A DNA stretch of 64,000 nucleotides from Curvibacter microcysteis (lineage in GTDB: Bacteria; Pseudomonadota; Gammaproteobacteria; Burkholderiales; Burkholderiaceae_C): the NCBI RefSeq assembly GCF_028649435.1, contig NZ_JAQSIN010000005.1. One strand, written 5' to 3'. The position numbers were made by a program, and so were the translations under genes. Positions 17,459 to 26,985 of this stretch are shown piece by piece. Numbering within the stretch: the first letter of the stretch is position 1; every line of letters begins with the position of its first letter. Below the pieces are notes generated by a model. The model saw nothing but the letters and a program-made list of their open reading frames with translations. It ran no database searches and was not told the origin of the DNA.

Positions 17459-20400
17459 ATGAACTTCTCCGAGCCCTTCATCCGCCGCCCCATCGCGACC
17501 ACCCTGATCACCATGGGCATCGTGCTGGCCGGCATCATTGCGTTCTTCCTGCTGCCCGTGGCCCCGCTGCCCCAGGTCGACTTCCCCACCATCTCGGTCT
17601 CGGCCAGCCTGCCCGGCGCCAGCCCCGAAACCATGGCCACCACCGTGGCCACGCCGCTGGAGCGCGCCCTGGGCAGCATCGCCGGGGTGTCGGAAATCAC
17701 CTCGTCGTCCTCCTTGGGCAACACCCGTGTCACCCTGCAGTTTGAGCTGGACCGTGACATCAACGGTGCCGCCCGCGACGTGCAGGCGGCCATCAACGCC
17801 TCGCGCGCCCTGTTGCCCAGCGGCCTGCCCAGCAACCCCACCTACCGCAAAGTCAACCCGGCAGATGCGCCGGTCATGATCCTGGCCCTGACCTCCGATG
17901 TGCTGGCGCGCGGCCAGATGTACGACGCCGCCTCCACCGTGCTGGCCCAACGCCTGGCCCAGGTCACGGGCGTGGGCCAGGTCATCGTCGGTGGCGGCGC
18001 CCTGCCAGCCGTGCGCGTGGAGCTCGACCCCAACCGCCTGGCCGCCAGCGGCATCGCCATCGACAGCGTGCGCGCCGCCCTGGTCGCCACCAACACCAAC
18101 CGCCCCAAAGGCACGCTTGAAGACGGCCAGCGCAGCTGGCAGATCGGCGCCAACGACCAGGCCTTCACCGCCGCCGAGTACGCCCCCCTGGTGCTGCGCT
18201 ACGCCAACGGCAACGCCATCCGACTGCGCGACGTGGGCGAGGTCATCGACTCGGTGCAGGACGTGCGCAACTACGGCGCCGCCAACGGCAAGCCCTCCAT
18301 CCTGCTCATCCTCTACAAGCAGCCTGGCGCCAACATCATCGAAACCGTGGACGAGGTGCGCCGCCTGCTGCCGCAGCTGCGCGCCTCCATCCCCAGCGCC
18401 ATCGACCTCGACGTGGTGGTCGATCGCACCCCCACCATCCGCGCCTCGCTGCGCGAGGTGGAGCGCTCGCTGATCATCTCCATCGGCCTGGTGATCCTGG
18501 TGGTGTTCGTCTTCCTGCGCCACTTCCGTTCGGCCCTGATCCCCAGCGTGGCCGTGCCCGCCTCGCTGGCCGGCACCTTTGGCGTCATGTACCTGTGCGG
18601 CTACAGCCTGGACAACCTGTCGCTGATGGCACTCACCGTGGCCACCGGCTTTGTGGTGGACGACGCCATCGTGGTGCTGGAGAACATCTCGCGCCACATC
18701 GAGCGCGGCAAGCGCCCGCTGGAGGCGGCACTGGCGGGCAGCCGCGAGATCGGCTTCACGGTGCTGTCGATCAGCATCTCGCTGATCGCGGTGTTCATTC
18801 CGGTGCTGCTCATGGGCGGGGTGGTGGGGCGGCTGTTCCGTGAGTTCGCGGTGGTGCTGTCGGTGGCCATCCTGGTGTCGATGCTGATTTCGCTCAGCAC
18901 CACGCCCATGATGTGCGCGGTCTTGCTCAAGCCGCACGCGCCAGTCGCCGCGCCCGGGCGCTGGGCGCGCTGGGGCCTGCGTTTTCGGCGCGCCCTGCAG
19001 CGCGCCTACCGGCGCTCGCTGGCCCTGGCCATGCGCTGGCAACCGGTGACCCTGCTGTTGTTGGCCGGGGTGGTGGGGCTCAATGTCTACCTGTACCGCG
19101 AGGTGCCCAAGGGCTTCTTCCCGCAGCAGGACACAGGGCGCATTGTGGGCAACATCCGCGCCGACCAAGCCACGTCCTTCCAGGCCATGCAGCGCCGGCT
19201 GGACCGCTTCATGAACATCGTGCGGGCCGACCCGGCCGTGGCCTCGGTCAGTGGCTTCACGGGGGGCGGCCAGCGCAACACGGCCTCGATGTTTGTCTCG
19301 CTCAAGCCCTTGGCCGAGCGCCAGGTCAGCGCTGACCAGGTGATCAACCGCCTGCGCGGCAAACTGGCCAGCGAGCCCGGCGCCAACCTGTTCCTGAACC
19401 CAGTGCAGGACATCCGCATCGGCGCGCGCCAGTCCAATTCACAGTACGAGTACACCTTGCTGGCCGACACGCTGGAGGACTTGCGCGCCTGGGAGCCACG
19501 CATCCGCCGCGCCGTCATGCAGCTGCCCGAGCTGCTGGACGTGAACTCCGACATGCAGGAAAAGGGCTTGCAGAACTCGCTGGTGATCGACCGCGATGCG
19601 GCCACCCGCCTGGGCCTGAGCATGAGCAACATCGACACCACCTTGAACGACGCTTTTGGCCAGCGTCAGGTGGGGGTGATCTACAACCCGCTCAACCAAT
19701 ACCGCGTGGTGATGGAGCTGGCCACCGAGTACCAACAGTCGCCCGAGTCGCTGATGCAGCTGCGCTTCACCTCCAGCACGGGGGCGCAGGTGCCGCTGTC
19801 GGCCTTTGCCAAGGTCGAGCTGACCAACACCCCACTGTCGGTCACGCACGAGGGCGGCGCGCCCGACACCACCATCAGCTTCGCGCTGGCGCCCGGGGTG
19901 TCGCTGTCGCAGGCCACGGCCGCGATTGAAGACACCGTCGCCGCGCTGGGCGTGCCTGTCAGCGTGCGGGGCAGCTTTGGTGGCACGGCGGGGGCCTTCC
20001 AGAAGTCCATGGAAAGCCAGCCTTTCCTCATCCTCGCGGCCCTGGTCACCATCTACCTGGTGCTGGGCATCCTGTACGAAAACCTGATCCACCCCATCAC
20101 CATCTTGTCGACCTTGCCGTCGGCGGGCGTGGGCGCGCTGCTGGCGCTGATGCTGACCGACACCGAGTTCTCCATCATTGCCCTGATCGGGGTGATCTTG
20201 CTGATCGGCATCGTCAAAAAGAACGCCATCATGATGCTGGACTTCGCCATCACGCGGCAGCGCGAGGCCGAGCTCAAGGGCCTGCAACTCAGCGCAGCCC
20301 AGGCCATCTACCGTGCCTGCCAGTTGCGCGTGCGCCCCATCCTGATGACCACGGTGGCCGCCATTTTTGGCGCCGTGCCGCTGGCGCTGGGCGCTGGCGA

Positions 20401-20596
20401 CGGCGCCGAGCTGCGCCGCCCGCTGGGCATCGCCATCGTCGGTGGCCTGTTGTTCAGCCAGTTGCTCACCCTCTACACCACGCCGGTGGTGTTTGTCTGC
20501 ATGGACCGCCTGCGTCAGCGCTGGCGCCGTCGCCGCCCTCCCGCGCAGGCGACCCCGGTCCTGCCGGCCCCGCCGCTTGAAAGTGCCGCACCATGA
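17459..20596 (+). CDS. mdtC: RND multidrug efflux permease, MdtC-like
   Basis: A 1045-residue second RND pump subunit, expected partner of the MdtB-like protein in a mixed trimer. The N-terminus (MNFSEPFIRRPIATTLITMG) fits the MdtC branch. The TM4 acidic motif GFVVDDAIVVLEN and TM10 GIVKKNAIMMLDFA are intact. A GAGAGG ribosome site lies 8 nt before the ATG. Its stop overlaps the start of the outer-membrane factor gene (ATGA at 20593-20596). It is separated from mdtB by the palindromic element, which is unusual because mdtB and mdtC normally abut. Confidence 0.95.
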   Translation: MNFSEPFIRRPIATTLITMGIVLAGIIAFFLLPVAPLPQVDFPTISVSASLPGASPETMATTVATPLERALGSIAGVSEITSSSSLGNTRVTLQFELDRDINGAARDVQAAINASRALLPSGLPSNPTYRKVNPADAPVMILALTSDVLARGQMYDAASTVLAQRLAQVTGVGQVIVGGGALPAVRVELDPNRLAASGIAIDSVRAALVATNTNRPKGTLEDGQRSWQIGANDQAFTAAEYAPLVLRYANGNAIRLRDVGEVIDSVQDVRNYGAANGKPSILLILYKQPGANIIETVDEVRRLLPQLRASIPSAIDLDVVVDRTPTIRASLREVERSLIISIGLVILVVFVFLRHFRSALIPSVAVPASLAGTFGVMYLCGYSLDNLSLMALTVATGFVVDDAIVVLENISRHIERGKRPLEAALAGSREIGFTVLSISISLIAVFIPVLLMGGVVGRLFREFAVVLSVAILVSMLISLSTTPMMCAVLLKPHAPVAAPGRWARWGLRFRRALQRAYRRSLALAMRWQPVTLLLLAGVVGLNVYLYREVPKGFFPQQDTGRIVGNIRADQATSFQAMQRRLDRFMNIVRADPAVASVSGFTGGGQRNTASMFVSLKPLAERQVSADQVINRLRGKLASEPGANLFLNPVQDIRIGARQSNSQYEYTLLADTLEDLRAWEPRIRRAVMQLPELLDVNSDMQEKGLQNSLVIDRDAATRLGLSMSNIDTTLNDAFGQRQVGVIYNPLNQYRVVMELATEYQQSPESLMQLRFTSSTGAQVPLSAFAKVELTNTPLSVTHEGGAPDTTISFALAPGVSLSQATAAIEDTVAALGVPVSVRGSFGGTAGAFQKSMESQPFLILAALVTIYLVLGILYENLIHPITILSTLPSAGVGALLALMLTDTEFSIIALIGVILLIGIVKKNAIMMLDFAITRQREAELKGLQLSAAQAIYRACQLRVRPILMTTVAAIFGAVPLALGAGDGAELRRPLGIAIVGGLLFSQLLTLYTTPVVFVCMDRLRQRWRRRRPPAQATPVLPAPPLESAAP

Positions 20597-22065
20597 CGTC
20601 TTTTGCCCCTCTGAATCTGGCCGTGCCGCGCGGCCTGCCCCTGGCCGCCAGCGCGCTGACGCTGGCGCTGCTGTCGGCCTGTTCGCAAGCCCCCGTCTAC
20701 CAGCGCCCTGAAGTGAGTACGCCGACCGCCTTCAAGGAAGCGGCCTGGCAGGACGCGCAGGCCCAAAGCCCTGATGTGTTGGACGACTGGTGGGCCCAGT
20801 TCCAGGACCCGGTGCTCAACGAGCTGCAGGCCCAGGTGGTGGTGAACAACCAGAGCCTGCAAGCGGTGGTGGCCCAGTACCGATCGGCCGAGGCGGCGGT
20901 GGTGATCAGCCGCGCGGCCCAGCTGCCCACGGTCACGGGGGCGCTGGGGGCGACGCGCAGCGTCAGTGGCACCACCAACAGCACCGGCACCAGCGGCTCG
21001 GTGGCGCCGGTGAATGTGTTCTCACTCAGCGCCAACGCCAGCTGGGACACCGATTTGTGGGGCCGCCTGGCCAGCGCCAACGAGGCCTCGCGCAGCCAGT
21101 TGCAGGCCAGCCGGGGCGACTTGCTGGCGGCGCGCCTGTCCTTGCAGGTGACCGTGGCCCAGACCTATTTTTCCTTGCGCAGCATCGAGACCCAGGGCCA
21201 AAGCCTGGCGCGAGCCGTGCAGGCCTATGAGCAGTCGCTGCGCCTGACGCAAAACCGCTACAGCGCTGGGGTGGCGGGCGCGGCCGACGTGGCCCAGGCC
21301 CAGACCCAGCTCAAGTCGGCCCAGGCCCAGTTGATCGAGCTGCGCCTGCAGCGGGCCCAACTGGAGCACGCGCTGGCGGTGCTGCTGGGCCAGGCCCCAG
21401 CCAACTTCCGGCTGGCCGAGACGGCGCGCCTGCCTGCGGCCCCGGCCGCGCCGCGCCTGCTGCCCGCCAGCCTGTTGCAGCGCCGACCGGACATCGCGGC
21501 GGCCGAGCGCCGGGTGGCCGCGGCCAATGCCCAGGTCGGCGTGACGCGCGCTGCCTTCTTCCCCTCGCTGACCCTGTCGGCCAGCAGCGGTTACCGCGCC
21601 AACCAATGGTCGGATCTGGTCAGCCTGCCGCACCGCTTCTGGTCCCTGGGCCCCAGCATGGCCTTGGCCTTGTTCGATGCGGGCGGGCGTGAAGCCGCCA
21701 CGCGCCAGGCCTGGCTGGCGGTGGATCAGGCGGCTGCCAACTACCGCCAGGTCGTGCTGACCGCCTTCCAGGAAGTCGAAGACAACCTGGTCGCTGCGGA
21801 CGCCCTGGCCCAGGAGGCCCAGGTGCAGTCCGAGGCCCTGGCGGCGGCGCAGCGTGCGCTGGACATCGTCAGCAACCAGTACAAGGCGGGCACCGTGAGC
21901 TACCTCAACGTGATCACGGCCCAGGCCACCGCATTGGCGGCCGAAAACACCTTGACCAGCGTGCGCAACCGCCAATTGCTGGCGGTGGGACAATTGCTGA
22001 AGAACGCGGCCGGGCGCTGGGACCTGCCGCTGGCGTCGGATCTCCGTGCCCAAGGCGCCCCTTGA
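20593..22065 (+). CDS. Outer-membrane efflux factor, NodT/OprM family lipoprotein
   Basis: The TolC-like exit duct of the efflux system, 490 residues. A lipoprotein signal peptide ends LLSAC (Cys at about 30), then APVYQRPEV and the DDWWAQFQDPVLNELQ segment that opens NodT-family proteins. Two OEP repeats follow, with the conserved LLQRRPDIAAAERRVAAANA between them and TAFQEVEDNLVAA in the second. It is translated from an ATGA overlap with mdtC, so it belongs to the same operon and supplies the third component of the pump. No two-component regulator (BaeSR-like) is adjacent. Confidence 0.95.
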   Translation: MTSFAPLNLAVPRGLPLAASALTLALLSACSQAPVYQRPEVSTPTAFKEAAWQDAQAQSPDVLDDWWAQFQDPVLNELQAQVVVNNQSLQAVVAQYRSAEAAVVISRAAQLPTVTGALGATRSVSGTTNSTGTSGSVAPVNVFSLSANASWDTDLWGRLASANEASRSQLQASRGDLLAARLSLQVTVAQTYFSLRSIETQGQSLARAVQAYEQSLRLTQNRYSAGVAGAADVAQAQTQLKSAQAQLIELRLQRAQLEHALAVLLGQAPANFRLAETARLPAAPAAPRLLPASLLQRRPDIAAAERRVAAANAQVGVTRAAFFPSLTLSASSGYRANQWSDLVSLPHRFWSLGPSMALALFDAGGREAATRQAWLAVDQAAANYRQVVLTAFQEVEDNLVAADALAQEAQVQSEALAAAQRALDIVSNQYKAGTVSYLNVITAQATALAAENTLTSVRNRQLLAVGQLLKNAAGRWDLPLASDLRAQGAP

Positions 22066-22165
22066 GGGCCAGGTGCCGGATTTCTTTACACACCCAGCGT
22101 TGAACTGTGGGCCGGTTTTGTCCTCAAAATCGGCATCCCAGCGTCCTAACCGACCGAGGTTTCTT

Positions 22166-22927
22166 ATGAACAAACTGCTGATCCTCAGTGCCAGCCTGCT
22201 GGCTGCCACCGGTGCCGTCCAGGCCCAAGAGACGGGCCGCGTCATCTCGTCCACCCCGGTGATCCAGCCGGTGGCGGTGCAACAACAAAGCTGCGGTACC
22301 GCCCCCATGGTGGTGCAGGCGCCCAAGTCCGGCGCAGGCGCTTTGATGGGGGCCGTGGCAGGCGGCGCGATCGGCAATGCCCTGGGCGGCGGTGCGGGCC
22401 GGGCCGTGGCCACGGCGGCCGGCCTCATGGGCGGCGCCATTTTGGGTGATCACATCGAAGGCGCAGGCGCGACGCAGGTGGCCCAGGTGCCGCAATGCAG
22501 CACGCAAACCGTCTACGAAAACCGCCAGGTCGGCTACAACGTGGTCTACGAATACGGTGGCCGCCAGTACACCGCCATGATGGCCAACGACCCCGGTCAG
22601 ACCGTGCAGCTGCAGGTCAACCCGGTGGTGCAAGGGGCCAGCAACCCGTCGGCGGCCTACAGCCCGCCGGCTTACGCCCAACCCACCTACACCCAGCCGG
22701 TCTACACCGACCCCAATGCGGTGGTGACCCAGACTGTCTACCCCACCACCTACACGACTTACGCGCCGGTGGTGTATTCGCAGCCTTACTACGTGGCGCC
22801 GACCTATTACCCGGCAGTCACCCCGGCGGTCACACTGGGCCTGGGGTTGGGCCTGGGTTACTGGGCCGGCAGTTGGCGCGGTGCCTACCACGGGGGCTAC
22901 CACGGAGGTGGCCGCCGTTGGCGTTGA
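22166..22927 (+). CDS. Secreted glycine-zipper 2TM-like protein
   Basis: A 253-residue exported protein: signal peptide MNKLLILSASLLAATGAVQA, then a Gly/Ala zipper (about 55-95, ALMGAVAGGAIGNALGGGAG) typical of outer-membrane 17 kDa-antigen/2TM proteins. Next comes a short folded segment with two cysteines (Cys43 in QQQSCG and one in PQCSTQ). A Tyr/Pro/Thr-rich tail (about 170-225) leads to a Gly/His/Arg-rich end (YHGGYHGGGRRWR). GAGG precedes the ATG by about 6 nt. Likely an envelope-structural or stress protein; the precise role is unknown. A terminator follows. Confidence 0.85.
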   Translation: MNKLLILSASLLAATGAVQAQETGRVISSTPVIQPVAVQQQSCGTAPMVVQAPKSGAGALMGAVAGGAIGNALGGGAGRAVATAAGLMGGAILGDHIEGAGATQVAQVPQCSTQTVYENRQVGYNVVYEYGGRQYTAMMANDPGQTVQLQVNPVVQGASNPSAAYSPPAYAQPTYTQPVYTDPNAVVTQTVYPTTYTTYAPVVYSQPYYVAPTYYPAVTPAVTLGLGLGLGYWAGSWRGAYHGGYHGGGRRWR

Positions 22928-22966
22928 GCTCAGCGCTCCGTTGGCAGGGGCTGTTGGACCCCACCG

Positions 22967-22989
22967 AGCCGGCCTTGCGCCGGCTTTTT
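22967..22989 (+). terminator. Intrinsic terminator after the glycine-zipper gene
   Basis: AGCCGG-ccttgcg-CCGGCT followed by TTTT forms a 6 bp stem with a U tract. It sits about 40 nt after the stop codon and just before the convergent cca gene. Confidence 0.75.
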
Positions 22990-23000
22990 GTTGGCGGGGC

Positions 23001-24281
23001 TCAGTCCGCGTGCAGGCCCAGGCCCTGGGCCACGGCCTGGCTGCGCGCTTGCTGCACGGCCGCGCCCACGGCCTGGCCTTGCAGGCCCCGCGCCGCGGCC
23101 TGGGCGGCCACCGGGGCGGTGTCCACCGACAGGGCGGCGGCCAGGGCCTGGCGCAGCCGGGCCGCCTGCGGGTAGGCGGCCTCGGATTGGCCCAGGCGGC
23201 CCCGGGCATCGCATTCGCAGGCCAGCAAGATGTCTTCAAAGCGGGCTGGTTTGCGGATCGCATCGCAGCGCTCCAGCAAGCGCATCAGGGCGGCGGCGCC
23301 CAAGTCCAGGCTGCGGTGCAGGTTGCCGTGCTCGCGTGCCACCACGTCGGCCAGCTCCTTGCAGTCCAGCGGCACGCGCAGTCGGGCGCTGACGTGCTTC
23401 AGCAGGCGCGCGCTGCGTTCTTCGTGCCCGATGTGGCGTGGCAGCACATCGGCAGGGGTGTTGCCCTTGCCCAGATCGTGGCCCAGGCAGGCATAGCGCA
23501 CGGCCAAGGGGGCTTTCAGGCGGGCGGCCATGTCCAACACCATCATGACGTGCACGCCGGTGTCGATTTCGGGGTGGTAGTCGGCGCGCTGGGGCACGCC
23601 CCACAGGCGGTCCAGCTCGGGCAGCAGGCGCTTCAGGGCGCCACAGGCGCGCAGCACCTCGAACATGCGCGAGGGCCGATCGGCCATCAGGCCGCGCGCC
23701 ATCTCTTGCCAGACCCGCTCGGGCACCAGGTGGTCGACTTCGCCGTCGTCCACCATCTCGCGCATCAGGTCCAGGGTCTCGGGGGCCACGCTGAAGTCGG
23801 CAAATCGGGCGGCAAAGCGGGCCAGGCGCAGGATGCGCACCGGGTCTTCGCGGAAGGCTGGCGTCACATGGCGCAGCACCCGCGCGTGCAGGTCGCGCTC
23901 ACCGCCCCAGGGGTCGATCAGGTGGCCCGGGCCGGGCTGGGATTCGGGCAAGCGGCCACTGGCCAGGTCAGGGTGCAGGGCTTGGGCGATGGCGTTGATG
24001 GTCAGGTCGCGGCGTGCCAGGTCGTCTTCCAAGGTGACCTCGGGCGAGGCCTGCACGGCAAAGCCCTTGTAGCCGGGTCCGCTTTTGCGCTCGGTGCGGG
24101 CCAGGGCGTATTCCTCGTGGGTGAGGGGGTGCAAGAAGACCGGGAAGTCTTTGCCCACCGGCACAAAGCCTTGCGCACCCATGGCTTCAGGCGTGCCGCC
24201 GACCACGACCCAGTCGCGGTCCTGCACCGGCAGCCCCAACAGCGCGTCGCGCACCGCGCCACCGACCAGGTAGATCTCCAT
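23001..24281 (-). CDS. cca: Multifunctional CCA tRNA nucleotidyltransferase with HD domain
   Basis: Adds and repairs the 3' CCA of tRNAs without a template. 426 residues. The nucleotidyltransferase signature LVGGAVRDALLG is followed by the metal-binding pair Asp21/Asp23 (QDRDW), then RRDLTINAIA, the nucleotide-selecting region (DPVRILRLARFAARF), and a C-terminal HD phosphohydrolase domain (RYACLGHDLGKG) as in the E. coli-type multifunctional enzyme. It lies 17 nt downstream of the GST gene on the same strand. Confidence 0.96.
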   Translation of the reverse strand: MEIYLVGGAVRDALLGLPVQDRDWVVVGGTPEAMGAQGFVPVGKDFPVFLHPLTHEEYALARTERKSGPGYKGFAVQASPEVTLEDDLARRDLTINAIAQALHPDLASGRLPESQPGPGHLIDPWGGERDLHARVLRHVTPAFREDPVRILRLARFAARFADFSVAPETLDLMREMVDDGEVDHLVPERVWQEMARGLMADRPSRMFEVLRACGALKRLLPELDRLWGVPQRADYHPEIDTGVHVMMVLDMAARLKAPLAVRYACLGHDLGKGNTPADVLPRHIGHEERSARLLKHVSARLRVPLDCKELADVVAREHGNLHRSLDLGAAALMRLLERCDAIRKPARFEDILLACECDARGRLGQSEAAYPQAARLRQALAAALSVDTAPVAAQAAARGLQGQAVGAAVQQARSQAVAQGLGLHAD

Positions 24282-24298
24282 CGTCAGGGGGCTCCGTG

Positions 24299-24982
24299 TC
24301 AGCGCTGGACGCGGTAGGGTTCCTCAAAGTCGAGGAAGTCCTGTTCCGCCAGGGCGTCGTTGATCCAAGCCTGCACGCCGGGCAGGTCGCGCACGCGCTG
24401 CACATAGGCGGCCACGGGCTCGGGCAAGGGCAGGGCATAGGTGTGCAAGCGCATGCAGACCGGTGCAAAAAAAGCATCGGCCACGCTGAACTCGCCAAAC
24501 AGCATGGGGCCACCGTGGGCGGCCAGGGCGTCGGTCCACAGGGTGCTCAGACGCTCCACGTCGGCGCGCACGCCGGCCTGGTCGCGCCAGACCAGGGCGC
24601 CGATGTCGGGCAGGTGGGCTTCGATGTTCATGGGGCAGTGGCTGCGCAAGGCGGTGAAGCCCGAGTGCATTTCCGCGCACAGGCTGCGGGCATGGGCGCG
24701 GGCCTTGCGATCGCTGGGCCACAAGGCTTTTTCAGGGAAGCTCTCCGCCACGTATTCGGCGATGGACAAGGTGTCCCAGATAGCCAGGTCGCCGTCCAGC
24801 AGCACGGGCACTTTGCCGGCGACCTTGAGCTGGGCCAGGGTGCGCTTGAAGCTGGAGTCTGGCGCGAACGAGTCAAAGCGCACCTTGACCTCCTCGAACT
24901 CGATGCCGGCCTGGCGCAGCAGCACCCAGGGCCGCATCGACCAGGAGGAGTAGTTCTTGTTGCCGATCACCAGTTTGAGCAT
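24299..24982 (-). CDS. Glutathione S-transferase family protein
   Basis: A 227-residue cytoplasmic GST. The thioredoxin-like N-terminal domain starts LKLVIGNKNYSSWSMRPW, which carries the glutathione-contacting Ser/Tyr region, then VPVLLDGDLAIWDTLSIAEY with the conserved cis-proline and acidic-serine pair. The all-helical C-terminal domain runs from about 90. The start at 24982 follows a GGAG; the upstream in-frame ATG at 25024 lacks a sensible N-terminus. Substrate not predictable. Confidence 0.9.
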   Translation of the reverse strand: MLKLVIGNKNYSSWSMRPWVLLRQAGIEFEEVKVRFDSFAPDSSFKRTLAQLKVAGKVPVLLDGDLAIWDTLSIAEYVAESFPEKALWPSDRKARAHARSLCAEMHSGFTALRSHCPMNIEAHLPDIGALVWRDQAGVRADVERLSTLWTDALAAHGGPMLFGEFSVADAFFAPVCMRLHTYALPLPEPVAAYVQRVRDLPGVQAWINDALAEQDFLDFEEPYRVQR

Positions 24983-25094
24983 GGGGGTCTCCAAGGAGGG
25001 GTTGGGCCGCAGCCGCTGGGCCATCGCGGCCCGGGGGGTGGAATGGGGGCTTGAATGATGCCACGGCCTGGGTTCGTGGCGTGTTGCACTCTTT

Positions 25095-25100
25095 TACACT
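25095..25100 (+). promoter_or_regulatory. -10-like TACACT immediately before the diguanylate cyclase start
   Basis: TACACT ends 6 nt before the ATG at 25107, so transcription would begin at or next to the start codon. No Shine-Dalgarno sequence at a usable distance and no strong -35 box are visible. Confidence 0.35.
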
Positions 25101-25106
25101 TAGGGC

Positions 25107-26981
25107 ATGCAAGCGCGGCTTTTTCCTGGTCTCCTGCGGACCCTGGTGCGCGTCCGCCCTGCGCCCTGGGCGGCTGCCAGGGGGCGTCTGAGCCAGTTGG
25201 CTTGGGGGGCTGGCTTGCTCTTGCTGGCCTGGCTGTTGGCTGGGGGCTGGGGCCAGGCAGAGGCCCAAGCGCTGGCGCCCTCCCGGGTCGACCCGCCCGT
25301 GATGACCCTGCGGGCCGGCCCCGAGGGGGTGGCCTTGAGCGGCGCGCTGGGGGTCCTCATCGACGACTCCGGCACCTTGCAAATTGACGATGTGCGCAGC
25401 CCGGCGCACCAGCCACGCTTTGCCTACCCTGCCGCGCCCGTGCGCTCAGCCATGGACCCCCGGGCCTATTGGTTCCAGGTGCGCCTGCGGCAAACGGGCA
25501 GCGATGGCGACTGGCTGATTGCGGTGCCCTCCGTGGCCGCCCGCGAACTGAGTTTTTACGGTCCGTATGACGCGCAGGGCCAGGCCTTGGCGGAGCCCGT
25601 GCACACCGGCATCGCCTACCCTTTCAGCACCCGGCCCCTGCAGGCCGAGCGCATGGTGTACCGCTTTCGCCTGCAGTCGCCCGGGGAGGTCACGGTCTAC
25701 GTGCGGGCGGTCTCGCGCGTCGGGCAGATTTACGCGCTGAGTGCCTGGGACACGGGCGACTACCTGGCTGGGGTGCAGAGCAAGCGTTTGTTCGACGGCC
25801 TGAGCTACGGCATCTTGCTGGGCATGCTGGTCTACAACTTTGCCTTGATGCTGCTGTTCCGCGACCGGGTCTATGGCTACTACCTGCTGAACTGCTTTTT
25901 TGCCCTGCTCTCGATTGCCAACTTCAATGGCCATGCTGCGCGCTACCTGTGGCCCGACCAACCGCCGCTGGCGGAGTGGTCGTATGTGCTGGCCCCGGCG
26001 TTCTGGATCATCGGCGGGGCCTTGTTCGCGCGGCGCTTTTTGGACTTGGCGCGCTTTGCGCCCTGGATCGATCGCTTTTTGGCGGCCTTGATCGGGCTGC
26101 AGTTGCTGGCCGTGGCGGTCGCTGGCTTTGACCATTTGCCCTGGCTGGTCATGGCCACCGAGTTGGGCGCCATGATGGGCGCGGTGGCCGCCTTGGTGGG
26201 GGCGGTGATTGGTTTTCGCCGGGGCTTCAAACCGGCGGGCTTGTACATCGCCGGGCTCTTGTTTTTGTTTGGGGCGGTGTTCTTGCTGATCCTGTCCAAC
26301 CGCGGCGTGCTGAGCTGGACGCCGCTGCACCTCAATGCGCTGCAGCTGGGCGTGGCGGCCGAGTTGGTGGTGTTTTCGGTCGCCTTGGGCACCCGCATCC
26401 GCGTCATGCGACGGGCCCAGCGTGAGCTGAACCAGCGTGCCGAACAACTGGCGATTGCGGCGGAAACCGACAGCCTGACCGGTCTGGCCAACCGCGCAGG
26501 TCTGGCCCAGGCAGCGGCCCGCCTGCTGGTCGGCTCCAAGCCCCATGCGCTCATGCTGCTGGACCTGGACCGCTTCAAGCCCATCAACGACCAGCATGGA
26601 CACGAGGCCGGTGACGCGGTGCTGATGGCGGTGGGGCAGCGCTTGCAGGCGCAGTTGCGGCCGGGGGACCTGGTGGCCCGCCTGGGCGGCGATGAGTTCG
26701 TGATCTTGCTGGCCGAGGTGCATGAACGGCCCAACCTGGCCCAGCTGGCCGAGCGCTTGTGGCAAGCGGTGCAGCAGCCTGTGGCTTGGCAGCACGTCAG
26801 CCTGCAGGTCCAGGCCAGCCTGGGCATTGCCCGCTACCCGCAAGATGGGCGCAACCTGGTCGAGTTGCAGCGCGCGGCCGACCGCGCCATGTACCACGTC
26901 AAGCAATCGAAGCAAGCGGGGCATGCCTTCCATGAAGACCTGCCCGACGGCTATGCCACGCTGCCGGCCCCCTTGCTTTAG
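25107..26981 (+). CDS. Membrane diguanylate cyclase with 7TMR-DISM sensor
   Basis: Makes cyclic di-GMP in response to an extracytoplasmic signal. 624 residues: a signal/anchor segment (about 28-52), a periplasmic 7TMR-DISMED2 domain (about 60-225) with YWFQVRLRQTGSDGDWLI, then seven transmembrane helices of the 7TMR-DISM type (about 230-430), a short linker and the GGDEF domain. The active site is the intact GGDEF at residues 527-531; DLDRFKPINDQHGHEAGD supplies the metal and substrate contacts. The inhibitory I-site RxxD (RPGD) is five residues upstream, so feedback inhibition by the product is expected. There is no EAL domain. Converges on the 5-FTHF cyclo-ligase gene with a 4 nt gap. Confidence 0.93.
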   Translation: MQARLFPGLLRTLVRVRPAPWAAARGRLSQLAWGAGLLLLAWLLAGGWGQAEAQALAPSRVDPPVMTLRAGPEGVALSGALGVLIDDSGTLQIDDVRSPAHQPRFAYPAAPVRSAMDPRAYWFQVRLRQTGSDGDWLIAVPSVAARELSFYGPYDAQGQALAEPVHTGIAYPFSTRPLQAERMVYRFRLQSPGEVTVYVRAVSRVGQIYALSAWDTGDYLAGVQSKRLFDGLSYGILLGMLVYNFALMLLFRDRVYGYYLLNCFFALLSIANFNGHAARYLWPDQPPLAEWSYVLAPAFWIIGGALFARRFLDLARFAPWIDRFLAALIGLQLLAVAVAGFDHLPWLVMATELGAMMGAVAALVGAVIGFRRGFKPAGLYIAGLLFLFGAVFLLILSNRGVLSWTPLHLNALQLGVAAELVVFSVALGTRIRVMRRAQRELNQRAEQLAIAAETDSLTGLANRAGLAQAAARLLVGSKPHALMLLDLDRFKPINDQHGHEAGDAVLMAVGQRLQAQLRPGDLVARLGGDEFVILLAEVHERPNLAQLAERLWQAVQQPVAWQHVSLQVQASLGIARYPQDGRNLVELQRAADRAMYHVKQSKQAGHAFHEDLPDGYATLPAPLL

Positions 26982-26985
26982 GGCC

